Shown here: one piece after another, positions 44,683 to 53,978 of the stretch | Layout of the letters: each line of letters opens with the position of its first letter | Position numbering within the stretch: the stretch's first letter is position 1 | Assembly: GCF_023715485.1 (NCBI RefSeq) | Contig: NZ_JAMBOF010000001.1 | Location: 186,001-250,000 of the forward strand | DNA: 64,000 nucleotides | Origin: Mesobacillus subterraneus | GTDB taxonomy: Bacteria > Bacillota > Bacilli > Bacillales > Cytobacillaceae | Direction of reading: 5' to 3' | The notes under the pieces: model-generated | Database searches by the model: none | The model's input: only the letters and a program-made list of their open reading frames with translations | What the model was told of the DNA's origin: nothing | Translations under genes and position numbers: made by a program

Positions 44683-45450
44683 TTGATTTTAGTCGAGAAA
44701 AAACGCATAGGACATATTCCCGTTCTACATATTGTAAAACAAAAGCAATTTTCAGATAAAATGCCATTGATCATTTTCCTGCATGGATTTACGAGTACGA
44801 AAGAGCGCAATATGCATTACGCCTACCTATTTGCCGAAAAAGGGTTCAGGGTCGTTATGCCAGAAGCAAAGTATCATGGTGAGCGTGGGGAAGGGATGCC
44901 TGAAAGGGAACTTGGATTTCACTTTTGGGAAATTGTCATCACTTCTATTGAAGAGCTTGCGACCATCAAGGATGAATTAGTCGGAGAAGGGCTGGTCGAT
45001 CCATCCAGAATCGGTATCGCTGGTACATCTATGGGGGGGATCACAACTCTAGGTGCGCTTGCAAAGTACGAATGGATCAAGTCTGGTGTAAGCTTAATGG
45101 GCAATCCTTCGTTTGAACAGTTTGCATTGTGGCAGCTGAACGAAATGGAAAAAAGAAAGATACAATTAGGCTTATCAAATGATGAAATTTCTGCTTTGCT
45201 GAATCAGCTGAAGAAATACGACCTTAGCCAGCAGCCAGAAAAATTGAACAAGCGCCCGCTGCTGTTCTGGCACGGAAAACAGGACACCGTTGTACCTTAT
45301 CAAGCTGCGTATCATTTTTATGAGCAAAACAGGAAAAGCTATGAGGGTACAGAAGACATGTTTGCATTCATAACGGATGAGAATGCAGGACATATTGTAT
45401 CGAACGCTGGTGTGATGGCAGCTGCAGAATGGTTTGGCAGACACGTATAA
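44683..45450 (+). CDS. yitV: Alpha/beta hydrolase (YitV, prolyl oligopeptidase-like)
   Basis: A 255-residue esterase/peptidase-like hydrolase: FLHGFTSTKERNMHYA forms the oxyanion region, GIAGTSMGG carries the nucleophile Ser, FWHGKQDTVVP the Asp, and ENAGHIVS the His. The start is TTG 44683 with GGAGG seven bases upstream. The upstream gap holds an AT-rich stem (TTTTACAT/ATGTAAAA, 44596-44616) of unknown role. Synteny with yitU and yitW supports the name. Confidence 0.88.
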   Translation: MILVEKKRIGHIPVLHIVKQKQFSDKMPLIIFLHGFTSTKERNMHYAYLFAEKGFRVVMPEAKYHGERGEGMPERELGFHFWEIVITSIEELATIKDELVGEGLVDPSRIGIAGTSMGGITTLGALAKYEWIKSGVSLMGNPSFEQFALWQLNEMEKRKIQLGLSNDEISALLNQLKKYDLSQQPEKLNKRPLLFWHGKQDTVVPYQAAYHFYEQNRKSYEGTEDMFAFITDENAGHIVSNAGVMAAAEWFGRHV

Positions 45451-45528
45451 TACCTTTCTGCTTTAAATGATTATAAATCATTGTTATGATAGGAATAAGT
45501 ATTAGCTATTAAAAAGGAGTGTTCACCG

Positions 45529-45840
45529 ATGGATCAAGATTTGAAAGATAGCCTTATGGGTGCGCTTGAGATGGTTGTTGACCCTGAACTTGGCGTAGAT
45601 ATCGTGAATTTAGGGCTTGTATATGATGTGGATTTGAATGAAGAAGGACTCGCAACTGTTACAATGACTTTGACTTCAATGGGTTGCCCGCTTGCCGGCA
45701 CAATCGTCGAACAAGTGAAATTGGCACTTGCAGACCTTCCGGAAGTTAAGGATACAGAAGTAAATATCGTATTCAACCCGCCTTGGTCAAAGGACATGAT
45801 GTCACGTTACGCAAAAATCGCTCTTGGCGTGAGAGATTAA
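45529..45840 (+). CDS. yitW: MIP18/DUF59 family Fe-S assembly protein (YitW)
   Basis: A 103-residue protein: VVDPELGVDIVNLGLVYDV and MTLTSMGCPLAGTI with the conserved Cys, then NPPWSKDMMS. This is the DUF59/SufT-like family that assists maturation of iron-sulfur proteins. AAAGGAG precedes the ATG. It lies between yitV and the Fnr-controlled radical SAM gene. Confidence 0.92.
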   Translation: MDQDLKDSLMGALEMVVDPELGVDIVNLGLVYDVDLNEEGLATVTMTLTSMGCPLAGTIVEQVKLALADLPEVKDTEVNIVFNPPWSKDMMSRYAKIALGVRD

Positions 45841-45854
45841 ATTGATGAAACAGA

Positions 45855-45888
45855 AGCAGCATGGATTTGATCCTGCTGCTTTTTATAT
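45855..45888 (+). terminator. yitW terminator
   Basis: AGCAGCA and TGCTGCT arms with an inner GGAT/ATCC, followed by TTTTATATTTTTT. Confidence 0.85.
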
Positions 45889-45966
45889 TTTTTCGGCCAG
45901 GATATAAAATCAGAAGTAAGTGCGGTCACAAAATTGTCATACAATCAGCCCATTCATTCCTTTTTA

Positions 45967-46009
45967 TGTGAGGTAGTTCACTTAATCATGTTGGAAACCC
46001 TTATATACT
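45967..46009 (+). promoter_or_regulatory. Fnr-type promoter of the radical SAM gene
   Basis: TGTGA-GGTAGT-TCACT (45967-45982, centre 45974.5) and -10 TATACT (46004-46009). With the start point near 46016 the Fnr site centres at -41.5. Confidence 0.75.
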
Positions 46010-46040
46010 TCTTTTATAGAAGTATTAAAGGAGGCGCCAA

Positions 46041-47165
46041 ATGATGTTTGCGAGAGATTTTAATAAGGACCCATTCATAGTGATTTGGGAACTGACGAGA
46101 GCCTGCCAACTTAAATGCCTGCACTGCCGTGCTGAAGCCCAATATAGAAGAGATCCGCGAGAATTGTCCTTTGAGGAAGGGAAAGCGCTGATTGACCAAA
46201 TATATGAAATGAATAATCCAATGCTGGTTTTCACTGGCGGCGACCCGCTGATGAGGGAAGACGTGTTTGATATCGCTGAGTATGCGGTGAAAAAGGGTGT
46301 TCGCGTTTCAATGACACCAAGTGCGACACCGAATGTTACGAAGGAAGCAATTGAAAAGGCAAAAGCTGTTGGGCTCTCTCGGTGGGCCTTTAGTATCGAC
46401 GGACCAACGGCCGAAATCCATGACCATTTCCGGGGGACTGCTGGATCATTTGATTTAACGATGGAAAGAATTAAGTATTTGCATGAACTGGAAATCCCTA
46501 TTCAGATCAACACTGTTATATCACGCTACAATATAGATTATTTGGATGAAATGGCAAAAATGGTTGAAGATCTCGATTGTGTTTTGTGGAGCGTATTTTT
46601 CCTTGTACCTACAGGGCGCGGCCAGGAAAAGGACATGATTTCGCCTGTTGAGCATGAAAAAGTATTTACTTGGCTGTATGATTTAAGTAAAAGAGTGAAA
46701 TTTGATATTAAAACAACAGCGGCCCAGCATTATCGCCGGGTTGTCATACAGCAAAAAATGCGCGAAGCCAAAGACCAAACTGATGAAATTGATTACCTCA
46801 CAGCTTTGACTAAAGAAGGGCTTACTGGTTCGATTGACGGGCTTGGAAGGGCGCCTAAAGGGGTCAATGACGGAAATGGGTTCGTATTTATTTCACATGT
46901 TGGAGATGTATATCCAAGTGGACTACTGCCAGTAAAAGCAGGGAATGTAAGAGAACAGCCTCTTGCCGAGATTTACAGGGAGTCACCAGTTTTCAAATCT
47001 TTAAGAAACCCTGATGAATATAAAGGTAAATGTGGCGTTTGCGAATTCAGGCACGTCTGTGGCGGTTCACGTTCACGCGCGTATGCAATGACTGGCGATT
47101 ATTTGGAGAGCGAACCATTCTGCGTTTACATTCCTAAAGCATTGAGAAAGCAAAAACAAATTTAA
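46041..47165 (+). CDS. Radical SAM/SPASM protein (TIGR04053-like, heme d1/alternative heme type)
   Basis: 374 residues. CQLKCLHC binds the radical-SAM 4Fe-4S cluster; FTGGDPLMRED and FSIDGPTAEIHD are core motifs. A C-terminal SPASM-like region has CGVCEFRHVCGGSRSR and a later Cys. The family is related to NirJ/AhbD heme-modifying enzymes and is often found in anaerobic gene sets; the substrate is unknown. Starts ATGATG at 46041/46044 after AAGGAGG. Anaerobic control by Fnr is suggested by the upstream site. Confidence 0.85.
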   Translation: MMFARDFNKDPFIVIWELTRACQLKCLHCRAEAQYRRDPRELSFEEGKALIDQIYEMNNPMLVFTGGDPLMREDVFDIAEYAVKKGVRVSMTPSATPNVTKEAIEKAKAVGLSRWAFSIDGPTAEIHDHFRGTAGSFDLTMERIKYLHELEIPIQINTVISRYNIDYLDEMAKMVEDLDCVLWSVFFLVPTGRGQEKDMISPVEHEKVFTWLYDLSKRVKFDIKTTAAQHYRRVVIQQKMREAKDQTDEIDYLTALTKEGLTGSIDGLGRAPKGVNDGNGFVFISHVGDVYPSGLLPVKAGNVREQPLAEIYRESPVFKSLRNPDEYKGKCGVCEFRHVCGGSRSRAYAMTGDYLESEPFCVYIPKALRKQKQI

Positions 47166-47204
47166 AAATCCGCACTTTTCACGAAGTGAGCGGTGAATGC
47201 AAAA

Positions 47205-47240
47205 AAAGAGTGAAGCATCAAGGTGCTTCACTCTTTGTGT
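47205..47240 (+). terminator. Terminator of the radical SAM gene
   Basis: AAAGAGTGAAGCA (47205-47217) pairs with TGCTTCACTCTTT (47224-47236). Confidence 0.88.
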
Positions 47241-47246
47241 TTGTTT

Positions 47247-47347
47247 GGGAAATTAAAAATTATTTAGTTGCGGATAACTCCATGTATTATACTTAATCCA
47301 GCTCCAGCGCATGTCGGAACTTAACGAGGCACTTGCACTTTTTGTTC
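47247..47347. repeat. Dispersed repeat family C, short copy
   Basis: GGAAATTAAAAATTATTTAG, then a GGATAACT word, CTTAATCCAGCTCCAGCGC and GAGGCACTTGCACTTTTTG. The same outer sequence flanks the ~420-bp block at 56403-56826, so this copy lacks the centre. It ends at the fnr stop codon. Confidence 0.8.
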
Positions 47348-48046
47348 TTAATCAATGGAACAGAATACCGCTGGACAGTTTTCGCAGCCAATCTCCTGAC
47401 GTAAAAACTCAACGTCATGAATCAGAATCTTTCCTTTTTTAATTGAGATGATTCCTTCTCGTTTCAAGTCGTTCAGGATACGGTTCGTGCTTTCGCGGGA
47501 TGTTCCACAGAAGTTTGCCAGCTCCTGGTTCGTTAATGGAAGATCAATCAAAATGCCAGTGTCTTTATGCACACCGTAGCTATTGGTCATTCTGATCAAA
47601 GTTGAGAATAACGCGCCTTTCTTCCCGTTAAGTACAAGGTCGCGGAATTTCGTCTGTGTCTTTCGGAAATGGTCGCTCATCCATTTCATGAATTCAAACG
47701 CGAGTGAAGGGTTTTGGAAAATCTCTTTTTCAATGACATCCTTTCTGATCGCAGCGATTTTTGCATCTTCAAGGATAAGGGCGCTAAGCAGGTACTTTGG
47801 AGCATCTGTGAACAATGTCAATTCACCGCAAATATCATTTTCTCCACAAATTCTCAGTGCGAGCTCACGGCCATCCTGGGTGACCTTGCTGATTTGGACC
47901 TTGCCGCCAAGAATCAAGTAAAGCTCCTCTGCCTCCATGCCTTCCTGGAACAAGTAAGAACCCTTTTTAACATGGATCGTCCGGTCGGCGAACTGAAGCA
48001 ATTCTTTAATTTCAATTGAATGAGTTACTTTAGTTGTGTTTGGCAT
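47348..48046 (-). CDS. fnr: Fnr, oxygen-sensing CRP-family regulator (copy 1)
   Basis: 232 residues: cyclic-nucleotide-like sensor domain (~25-140), dimer helix, and a helix-turn-helix with LTNQELANFCGTSRESTNRI. The C-terminus has CENCPAVFC (Cys221, 224, 229), the CxxCxxxxC cluster that binds 4Fe-4S in Bacillus Fnr, unlike the N-terminal cluster of E. coli. It activates anaerobic genes through TGTGA-N6-TCACA sites. ATG 48046 has AAGGGTG six bases upstream. Divergent from narK, as in B. subtilis the two are neighbours. Confidence 0.94.
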   Translation of the reverse strand: MPNTTKVTHSIEIKELLQFADRTIHVKKGSYLFQEGMEAEELYLILGGKVQISKVTQDGRELALRICGENDICGELTLFTDAPKYLLSALILEDAKIAAIRKDVIEKEIFQNPSLAFEFMKWMSDHFRKTQTKFRDLVLNGKKGALFSTLIRMTNSYGVHKDTGILIDLPLTNQELANFCGTSRESTNRILNDLKREGIISIKKGKILIHDVEFLRQEIGCENCPAVFCSID

Positions 48047-48329
48047 GGTCATCACCCTTTTTCTTATTTTTAACACCTTAACTCCTGTTCAATGAACAAG
48101 AGTTTTTACAATATATTCCGTGGCAGTATCTTTATTGTCACAATAATAACACCGTCGTAGTGTTTACTGAATATCGAAACATCAATTGTCAAAATGTCGT
48201 CACATTAAGGAAGCTTTCTGTTCACAATTCTGAAACAATGTTGGCACAGGTTTATTATATCGATAAAAAGAGGTAGAAGATTTACATGTTTGGCGACATC
48301 TGTGACGGTTTATTGAACAAAGAAACAGG

Positions 48330-48372
48330 TGTGAAGTTCATCACATCGTAAAGTCTTTGAATTTTTTACGAT
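48330..48372 (+). promoter_or_regulatory. Fnr-type promoter of narK-PAS
   Basis: A perfect TGTGA-AGTTCA-TCACA (48330-48345, centre 48337.5) and -10 TACGAT (48367-48372), giving a site at -41.5. The rest of the 400-base divergent gap to fnr holds only half-sites. Confidence 0.82.
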
Positions 48373-48448
48373 TTACCCATAGAAAGCTTCTATCACAAAT
48401 TCACTGACATTGGGGAATAAATTAGGTAGCACGAAAGGGAGAGAAAAT

Positions 48449-49948
48449 ATGAAAACACAAAAACTTCAACTGCCGGTACAAACGCTTAGTCTTGTTGCTG
48501 GGTTCATGGTATGGGTAATTTTATCCTCATTAATGCCATTCATAAAAGAGGACATACAGATGTCTGCTAACCAGGTAGCGATGGCCACAGCGATCCCGGT
48601 TGTTCTTGGTTCGATTTTAAGGATTCCAATTGGTTATTGGACGAACAAATTCGGTGCCCGGAAGTTATTCTTTATCAGTTTTACATTACTGCTGTTCCCG
48701 GTCTATTTCATCAGTCTTGCAGATTCCTATTCTGACCTTCTGATTGGCGGTTTGTTTGTTGGTATTGGCGGGGCAATATTCTCAGTAGGTGTTACTTCGC
48801 TGCCGAAGTATTTTCCAAAAGAACGCCACGGCTTTGTCAACGGGATTTATGGTGTAGGGAACCTTGGCACAGCGATTTCAACCTTTTCAGCTCCTGTCAT
48901 TGCCTCACAGTTCGGCTGGCAGACGACAGTCAAGTTTTACCTAATCTTATTGGTGGCATTCGCTGCAATCAATTTTTTCCTGGGCGATAAAAAAGAGCCA
49001 AAGGTAGTTACACCATTGGGGGACCAAATAAAAAGTGTCTATAAAAATCAAAAGCTCTGGGCTTTAAGTTTATTTTACTTCTTAACTTTCGGTTCGTTTG
49101 TAGCATTCACCATCTATTTGCCAAACTTCCTCGTTTCTCATTTCGATCTTGAAAAAGTCGACGCAGGAATCAGGACAGCAGGCTTCATCGCGTTGGCAAC
49201 ATTTTTTAGGCCAATCGGAGGCTGGCTTGGAGACAAATTCAACTCTTTCATCATCTTGATGTTTGTATTTGCTGGAATGACGATATCAGGGATTTTGTTG
49301 TCATTCATGCCATCACTGACTTTATACACGATCGGCTGCCTTGCTGTGGCTATCTGTGCAGGAATAGGAAACGGTACAGTCTTCAAACTTGTACCTCTCT
49401 ATTTCTCTAAACAAGCAGGAATCGTCAATGGAATCGTTTCTGCGATGGGTGGCCTGGGTGGTTTCTTCCCACCGCTTATGCTGGCATTCCTGTTCAACCT
49501 GACAGGACACTATGCGATTGGCTTCATGGCTTTATCACAAGTGGCTCTGGCAAGCCTGATCATTGTAATCTGGATGTACTACCAGGATAAATTAAGCCTT
49601 GCTAAAAATATCATTGACCACACAATCGAGGGAATCATGATCACTGATGTGAAAGGGAATATTGAAAAAGTTAATCCTGCTTTCACTACCGTAACAGGAT
49701 ACAGCCCTGAGGAAGTCATGGGTAAAAATCCTAACATACTGCGATCCGGTGAACATGAAGAAGATTTTTATAAGGATATGTGGAAGGCAATCAAAGAAAA
49801 AGGTTTTTGGCAGGGTGAGATTTGGAACAAGAAAAAGAATGGCACAGTTTACCCTGAGTGGCTGACGATCAGCCCTGTGAAAAATGAAGCAGGCGAGATT
49901 AAGAATTTTGTCGGCATGTTCAGTGAATTGACTGTAAAAAACAAATAA
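48449..49948 (+). CDS. narK: NarK-type nitrate/nitrite transporter fused to a C-terminal PAS domain
   Basis: 499 residues. Residues 1-~380 are a twelve-segment MFS transporter of the nitrate/nitrite porter group: PVVLGSILRIPIGYWTNKFG, GIGGAIFSVGVTSLPKYFP and AICAGIGNGTVFKLVP (the second nitrate signature). Residues ~385-499 are a PAS-PAC domain: GIMITDVKGNIEKVNPAF, GYSPEEVMGKNPNIL, then WQGEIWNKKKNGTVYPEW. No kinase, GGDEF or other output follows. The frame is continuous with no stop or shift at the junction. The PAS might gate transport by redox, nitrate or nitrite; this is inference. ATG 48449 has GGGAGA upstream and follows an Fnr promoter. Confidence 0.92.
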   Translation: MKTQKLQLPVQTLSLVAGFMVWVILSSLMPFIKEDIQMSANQVAMATAIPVVLGSILRIPIGYWTNKFGARKLFFISFTLLLFPVYFISLADSYSDLLIGGLFVGIGGAIFSVGVTSLPKYFPKERHGFVNGIYGVGNLGTAISTFSAPVIASQFGWQTTVKFYLILLVAFAAINFFLGDKKEPKVVTPLGDQIKSVYKNQKLWALSLFYFLTFGSFVAFTIYLPNFLVSHFDLEKVDAGIRTAGFIALATFFRPIGGWLGDKFNSFIILMFVFAGMTISGILLSFMPSLTLYTIGCLAVAICAGIGNGTVFKLVPLYFSKQAGIVNGIVSAMGGLGGFFPPLMLAFLFNLTGHYAIGFMALSQVALASLIIVIWMYYQDKLSLAKNIIDHTIEGIMITDVKGNIEKVNPAFTTVTGYSPEEVMGKNPNILRSGEHEEDFYKDMWKAIKEKGFWQGEIWNKKKNGTVYPEWLTISPVKNEAGEIKNFVGMFSELTVKNK

Positions 49949-49957
49949 ACAATATAA

Positions 49958-49992
49958 AAAACTGCATCAAAATACCTGATGCAGTTTTTTTT
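49958..49992 (+). terminator. narK terminator
   Basis: AAAACTGCATC (49958-49968) pairs with GATGCAGTTTT, followed by a further T-run. Confidence 0.9.
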
Positions 49993-50201
49993 CATTTCAA
50001 AACATATGACAACATAATGACATTTCATGCGAAAAAACACTATCCTGGCAGTTTTTATGTTGTAATATAGATATAAGGATTAAATCTACTATTTAAATAG
50101 AGGACTATTGATGTTACTGTGAGAATATTAACAGTTAACTACAGTTGTTGCTGTTACAATGTCAATAATGATAACTTCTATAATAATTGGAGTTGACACA
50201 T

Positions 50202-51218
50202 ATGGTAAAAAACATAATCAAAGACCAATTGAATAGACCACTTCGCGACTTGCGTATTTCTGTTATAGATCGTTGTAATTTCCGCTGCCAGTATTGCATG
50301 CCTGCGGATATATTCGGACCAGACTTCGCTTTCTTGCCAAAAAGCGAGCTGTTATCTTATGAGGAAATTGAACGTGTTGCAAAAATGTTTATAGAACTGG
50401 GTGTAGAAAAAATCAGGCTGACTGGCGGAGAGCCATTACTGCGCAAGGATTTGCCTATACTTGTTAAAAAGCTGAACGAGATCGAAGGGCTTAAGGATAT
50501 AGCCTTGACCACCAATGGTGTGCTGCTTCCTAAATATGCAGAACAGCTGCGTGAGGCAGGCTTGGTGCGTGTAAATGTCAGCCTTGATAGCTTGAAGGAT
50601 GAACTTTTTGGTGAAATCAACGGCAGGAATGTTGGTGTTGGACCTGTTCTCGATGGAATCGCAGCAGCAAAAAAAGCTGGCTTAGGCGTGAAAATCAACA
50701 CGGTTATCAAAAAAGGGCTTAATGATTCAGAAATCCTTCCGATGGCGGAATTCTGCAAAAAGGAAGGCCTGGAATTGCGCTATATTGAATACATGGACGT
50801 AGGCAGCACAAATGGCTGGAAAATGGATGATGTCATTACAAAGAAGCAAATTTATGACACGATCAATGAACACTATGAGTTGGAACAGGTGGATCCGGAT
50901 TATTTCGGTGAGGTCGCTAAAAAATATAGATATAAGGGAACAGATATCAATGTGGGCTTCATTTCTTCGGTTTCAGAGTCGTTCTGCTCAAGCTGCACTA
51001 GGTCCCGCTTATCGGCGAACGGTCAGATTTTCACCTGCCTATTCAATGGAAACGGCCATGATATCCGTGATTTCATGCGTGCAGGGGCTACAGATGACGA
51101 GCTTCGCGCCCGAATCACAGACATTTGGAACCATCGTACAGACCGGTATTCTGATGAGCGGACTGCAGAAACTGTCGCGAACAGAAAGAAAATTGAAATG
51201 TCCTATATTGGCGGCTAA
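50202..51218 (+). CDS. moaA: GTP 3',8-cyclase MoaA
   Basis: First step of molybdenum cofactor synthesis: radical-SAM rearrangement of GTP. 338 residues with [12 protein letters not shown] (first 4Fe-4S), [12 protein letters not shown], and the second cluster [18 protein letters not shown], ending in the conserved Gly-Gly. ATG 50202 follows GGAG; a TTG at 50187 is less likely. moaB/C/D/E are not in the window, but moeA and mobB are 3 kb downstream, together feeding nitrate reductase. Confidence 0.95.
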   Translation: MVKNIIKDQLNRPLRDLRISVIDRCNFRCQYCMPADIFGPDFAFLPKSELLSYEEIERVAKMFIELGVEKIRLTGGEPLLRKDLPILVKKLNEIEGLKDIALTTNGVLLPKYAEQLREAGLVRVNVSLDSLKDELFGEINGRNVGVGPVLDGIAAAKKAGLGVKINTVIKKGLNDSEILPMAEFCKKEGLELRYIEYMDVGSTNGWKMDDVITKKQIYDTINEHYELEQVDPDYFGEVAKKYRYKGTDINVGFISSVSESFCSSCTRSRLSANGQIFTCLFNGNGHDIRDFMRAGATDDELRARITDIWNHRTDRYSDERTAETVANRKKIEMSYIGG

Positions 51219-51242
51219 AGACTCCTTCGGGGGTCTTTTTTG
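51218..51242 (+). terminator. moaA terminator
   Basis: AAGACTCC-TTCG-GGGGTCTT followed by TTTTT, beginning at the moaA stop. Confidence 0.85.
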
Positions 51243-51385
51243 TTATCGATATGGTTAAGTTTGTCCCACAGCCCAGGTTTATCTCCTATCTCCCCCTGAT
51301 ATTGGGCATACTATGTTTCCAAACAAATAGATATTGGGTATACATTAATCTACTATATCTTGTTGATGATCTGGGGAATGCCTGA

Positions 51386-52897
51386 ATGTTAAAGAGAAGA
51401 ATTCATTTTTTATTTGTATTCATTTTGATTGCTTGTATTTATGTTGTGTTTTTTACTGGCTGCAGCCAGATGGTGAAGGGTGCGGCAATACTGATTTATG
51501 GGATTATTATCCTGATCAGCATCTATTCATTGATGCTTGAAAACCGATCGGCACAGCATACGCTTATGTGGATGTACGTAATGCTGCTCTTTCCTGTGGT
51601 TGGATATTTCTTTTACCTTTTTTCCGGGCAGCTATATCTGAAAGGATACTTGTATAAAAGTAAACGCACTCGTGATAGAGACGAGTGGGTAAGATTGATG
51701 AGAAAGGAAGAATCTCGAGACCTGTCTTTTTTAATCGAGAACCAACAGTGTTTTGCGCAATATGCCAAAAATGCATCTTTGACTCCGATTACTACTTCAT
51801 CGCGAGCGAAGATCCTGAAAAATGGTGATGAAACCTTTTCAGAAATCAAAAAAAAGCTAAGGGAAGCTAAAAAATTCATTCATATGGAATACTACATTTT
51901 CCGGTCTGACAGGCTTGGCAAGGAAATCATTGACATCCTGATTGAGAAAGCGCAGCAGGGCGTAGAAGTCCTGTTTATGTTCGATGCTGCCGGAAGCTTG
52001 AAATTCACTGTAAAAGACTTGAAGAAGATGCAGGATGCTGGTATTAAAGCTGTTCCGTTCTCACCGCTTAAATATGGATTCTTCAATCAGAAATTCAATT
52101 TCCGAAATCACAGGAAAATTGTCATTATCGATGGTGAAATAGGTTTTGTAGGCGGTTTGAATGTAGGAGTGGAGTATCTCGGCGAGGATGAAAAAGTCGG
52201 TTTCTGGCGTGATACCCATATGATGCTTACCGGGGAAGCGGTATATACCCTTCACAATGTCTTCCTTCTTGATTGGGAATACGTCAGCGGAGAGAAGGTC
52301 CTTGAAGACCATCGCGCTGTAAAGAAGGAATATGACGATGACGAAGTGGACGGTGCCATCCAGGTAGTAGCAAGCGGCCCGGATACGCAGCAAGGAATCA
52401 TGAGCGATTTTTACTATACGATGATGTCATGCGCGACTAAGTCAATCTGGATCGCTACACCTTATTTTGTGCCTGATGAAGCTATCCGCACTGCATTGAG
52501 AGTAGCGGCAACAAAAGGGATCGAAGTCAGGATCATGGTTCCTGAAATCAATGACAGCTATTTGACACAATATGCGAGCCGATCATATTTTTCCGAACTA
52601 TTGCGAAATGGGGCAGAAATTTATTCTTATAAAAAAGGCTTTTTACATCAGAAGGTAATCATTGTTGATGGGAATATTGCCTCGATTGGCACGGCCAATA
52701 TGGATATGAGGAGTTTCCATCTGAATTTTGAGGTAAATGTATTCTTGTTTGGAACGAGTTCAATAAGGGACCTTGTCGCCCAATATGAAGAAGACATGGA
52801 GGAGTCAGAAAAACTCAGTCCGGTCCAATATTATAAACGAGGTTTTTGGGAACGGTCGAAGGAATCTTTCGCAAGGTTATTTTCGGGAGCGTTATAA
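51386..52897 (+). CDS. cls: Cardiolipin synthase
   Basis: A 503-residue membrane phospholipase-D-like enzyme joining two phosphatidylglycerols into cardiolipin. Two or three N-terminal membrane segments (PLDc_N with YVMLLFPVVGYFFYLFSGQ) precede two HKD motifs: NHRKIVIIDGEIGFVGG (~245) and LHQKVIIVDGNIASIGT (~430). GGGGA is eight bases before the ATG. Its place among anaerobic genes may be incidental. Confidence 0.94.
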   Translation: MLKRRIHFLFVFILIACIYVVFFTGCSQMVKGAAILIYGIIILISIYSLMLENRSAQHTLMWMYVMLLFPVVGYFFYLFSGQLYLKGYLYKSKRTRDRDEWVRLMRKEESRDLSFLIENQQCFAQYAKNASLTPITTSSRAKILKNGDETFSEIKKKLREAKKFIHMEYYIFRSDRLGKEIIDILIEKAQQGVEVLFMFDAAGSLKFTVKDLKKMQDAGIKAVPFSPLKYGFFNQKFNFRNHRKIVIIDGEIGFVGGLNVGVEYLGEDEKVGFWRDTHMMLTGEAVYTLHNVFLLDWEYVSGEKVLEDHRAVKKEYDDDEVDGAIQVVASGPDTQQGIMSDFYYTMMSCATKSIWIATPYFVPDEAIRTALRVAATKGIEVRIMVPEINDSYLTQYASRSYFSELLRNGAEIYSYKKGFLHQKVIIVDGNIASIGTANMDMRSFHLNFEVNVFLFGTSSIRDLVAQYEEDMEESEKLSPVQYYKRGFWERSKESFARLFSGAL

Positions 52898-52979
52898 GCA
52901 CTTTTCGATAAGTGCCTGAACCAGGATACATTAAAGATGAGTGTGAAAGCAAAAAGTTTACGTAAAGAGCAAAAGGGAA

Positions 52980-53014
52980 ATGACCTCATCAAAGAATGAT
53001 GAGGTCATTTTTTT
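52980..53014. terminator. Bidirectional terminator between cls and RIC gene
   Basis: ATGACCTCATC (52980-52990) pairs with GATGAGGTCAT (52998-53008), then TTTTTTTCC. Confidence 0.9.
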
Positions 53015-53016
53015 CC

Positions 53017-53715
53017 TTAAGCGATGTATCTTGGGAATAAAATATTATTTTCAAGATGTACGTGCATGAAGGTATGGGATTCCAGGGCTTCCAGGCGTTT
53101 GTATACTAAACGGTACGTTCCGCACGCGTCCATTGGCGGGTTAAAATCGGATGTGATTATTCTAAGCTCCTTAAGGATTGAGCCTGCATGATCATGCTCT
53201 TTTTCAAGCTCAGTGATTTCAGACAGAATCTTGGAGCGCTGTTCCTCATCCGCTGAATCAAGCTGGAGCAGCAGTGGGAACACAATTGCTTCTTCTTTTC
53301 CTGTATGCTCGAGCAGCTCTTTTTTTAATTCATAGAATAATTCATAGACTTTCAAAAGTTCCTCGTGACGGTCACCATGTACCTTCGCAACCTTGGTTAC
53401 ATAAGGACTGAGCATTTTCAGCTCCTCTTCAAGCTCCCGGTGGTACTTATGCTTAATATGATCAATCAAAGCTGCCGAGTCGGTTTCTGTCCAAACTTCC
53501 ATATTCTCGGCAGTTCCGTTATGTTTTTTGTAAAGGTCTTCAAGCTCAGTCAAGATAGCTGGTACATCGAGATTCTGTTCTCCAGCAGCTTCAGCCAGGG
53601 GCCGGTTGCCGCCACAACAGAAATCCAATCTATTTTTCTTGAATAAATCACTTGATTGCGGGAATATATTGACAATATCTTTTACTAAAGAATTTTGATC
53701 GAAAGGCATTTTCAT
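53017..53715 (-). CDS. scdA: Iron-sulfur cluster repair di-iron protein (RIC, ScdA/YtfE)
   Basis: A 232-residue hemerythrin-like protein repairing Fe-S clusters damaged by nitric oxide or peroxide. The N-terminal ScdA_N domain has DFCCGGNRPLAEA; the C-terminal domain has metal ligands in HIKHKYHREL, HGDRHEE, EHTGKEEAIVFP, EKEHDHAG and HTFMHVHLENNILFP. GGAGG lies nine bases before ATG 53715. An Fnr site upstream indicates anaerobic induction, sensible where nitrate reduction yields NO. Confidence 0.93.
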   Translation of the reverse strand: MKMPFDQNSLVKDIVNIFPQSSDLFKKNRLDFCCGGNRPLAEAAGEQNLDVPAILTELEDLYKKHNGTAENMEVWTETDSAALIDHIKHKYHRELEEELKMLSPYVTKVAKVHGDRHEELLKVYELFYELKKELLEHTGKEEAIVFPLLLQLDSADEEQRSKILSEITELEKEHDHAGSILKELRIITSDFNPPMDACGTYRLVYKRLEALESHTFMHVHLENNILFPRYIA

Positions 53716-53759
53716 TTAAAAAACCTCCAAATTAATTTGTTTATACTGTTTACATACTC

Positions 53760-53802
53760 ATCATAAAGGAAATGGTTTTACTGCTTGGTGATGTGTATCA
53801 CA
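53760..53802 (-). promoter_or_regulatory. Fnr-type promoter of the RIC gene
   Basis: On the minus strand TGTGA-TACACA-TCACC (53802-53787, centre 53794.5) and -10 TATGAT (53765-53760), again giving -41.5. Confidence 0.78.
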
Positions 53803-53978
53803 CTTCACAAAAAATCTACATATTTTCACGGGATTTTATGAGAGAATACTGTGAGGTTTGTTATGTTCTCGTTTTTACATTACTCTTATAATGAATAGGG
53901 TAATATTGTTAAAATGATATTTTCACAATGTTTTACTTAAAAAACTTAAAAGTTTAGCCTGCAATAGGAGCTGATTAT

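Noticed and set aside
48189-48204. TGTGA-N6-TTTGA on the minus strand as an autoregulatory Fnr site for fnr
   Set aside because: One half-site is weak and no -10 element lies at the matching distance.
50119-50134. TGTGA-GAATAT-TAACA upstream of moaA as an Fnr site
   Set aside because: The second half-site is poor, and no matching -10 was evident.
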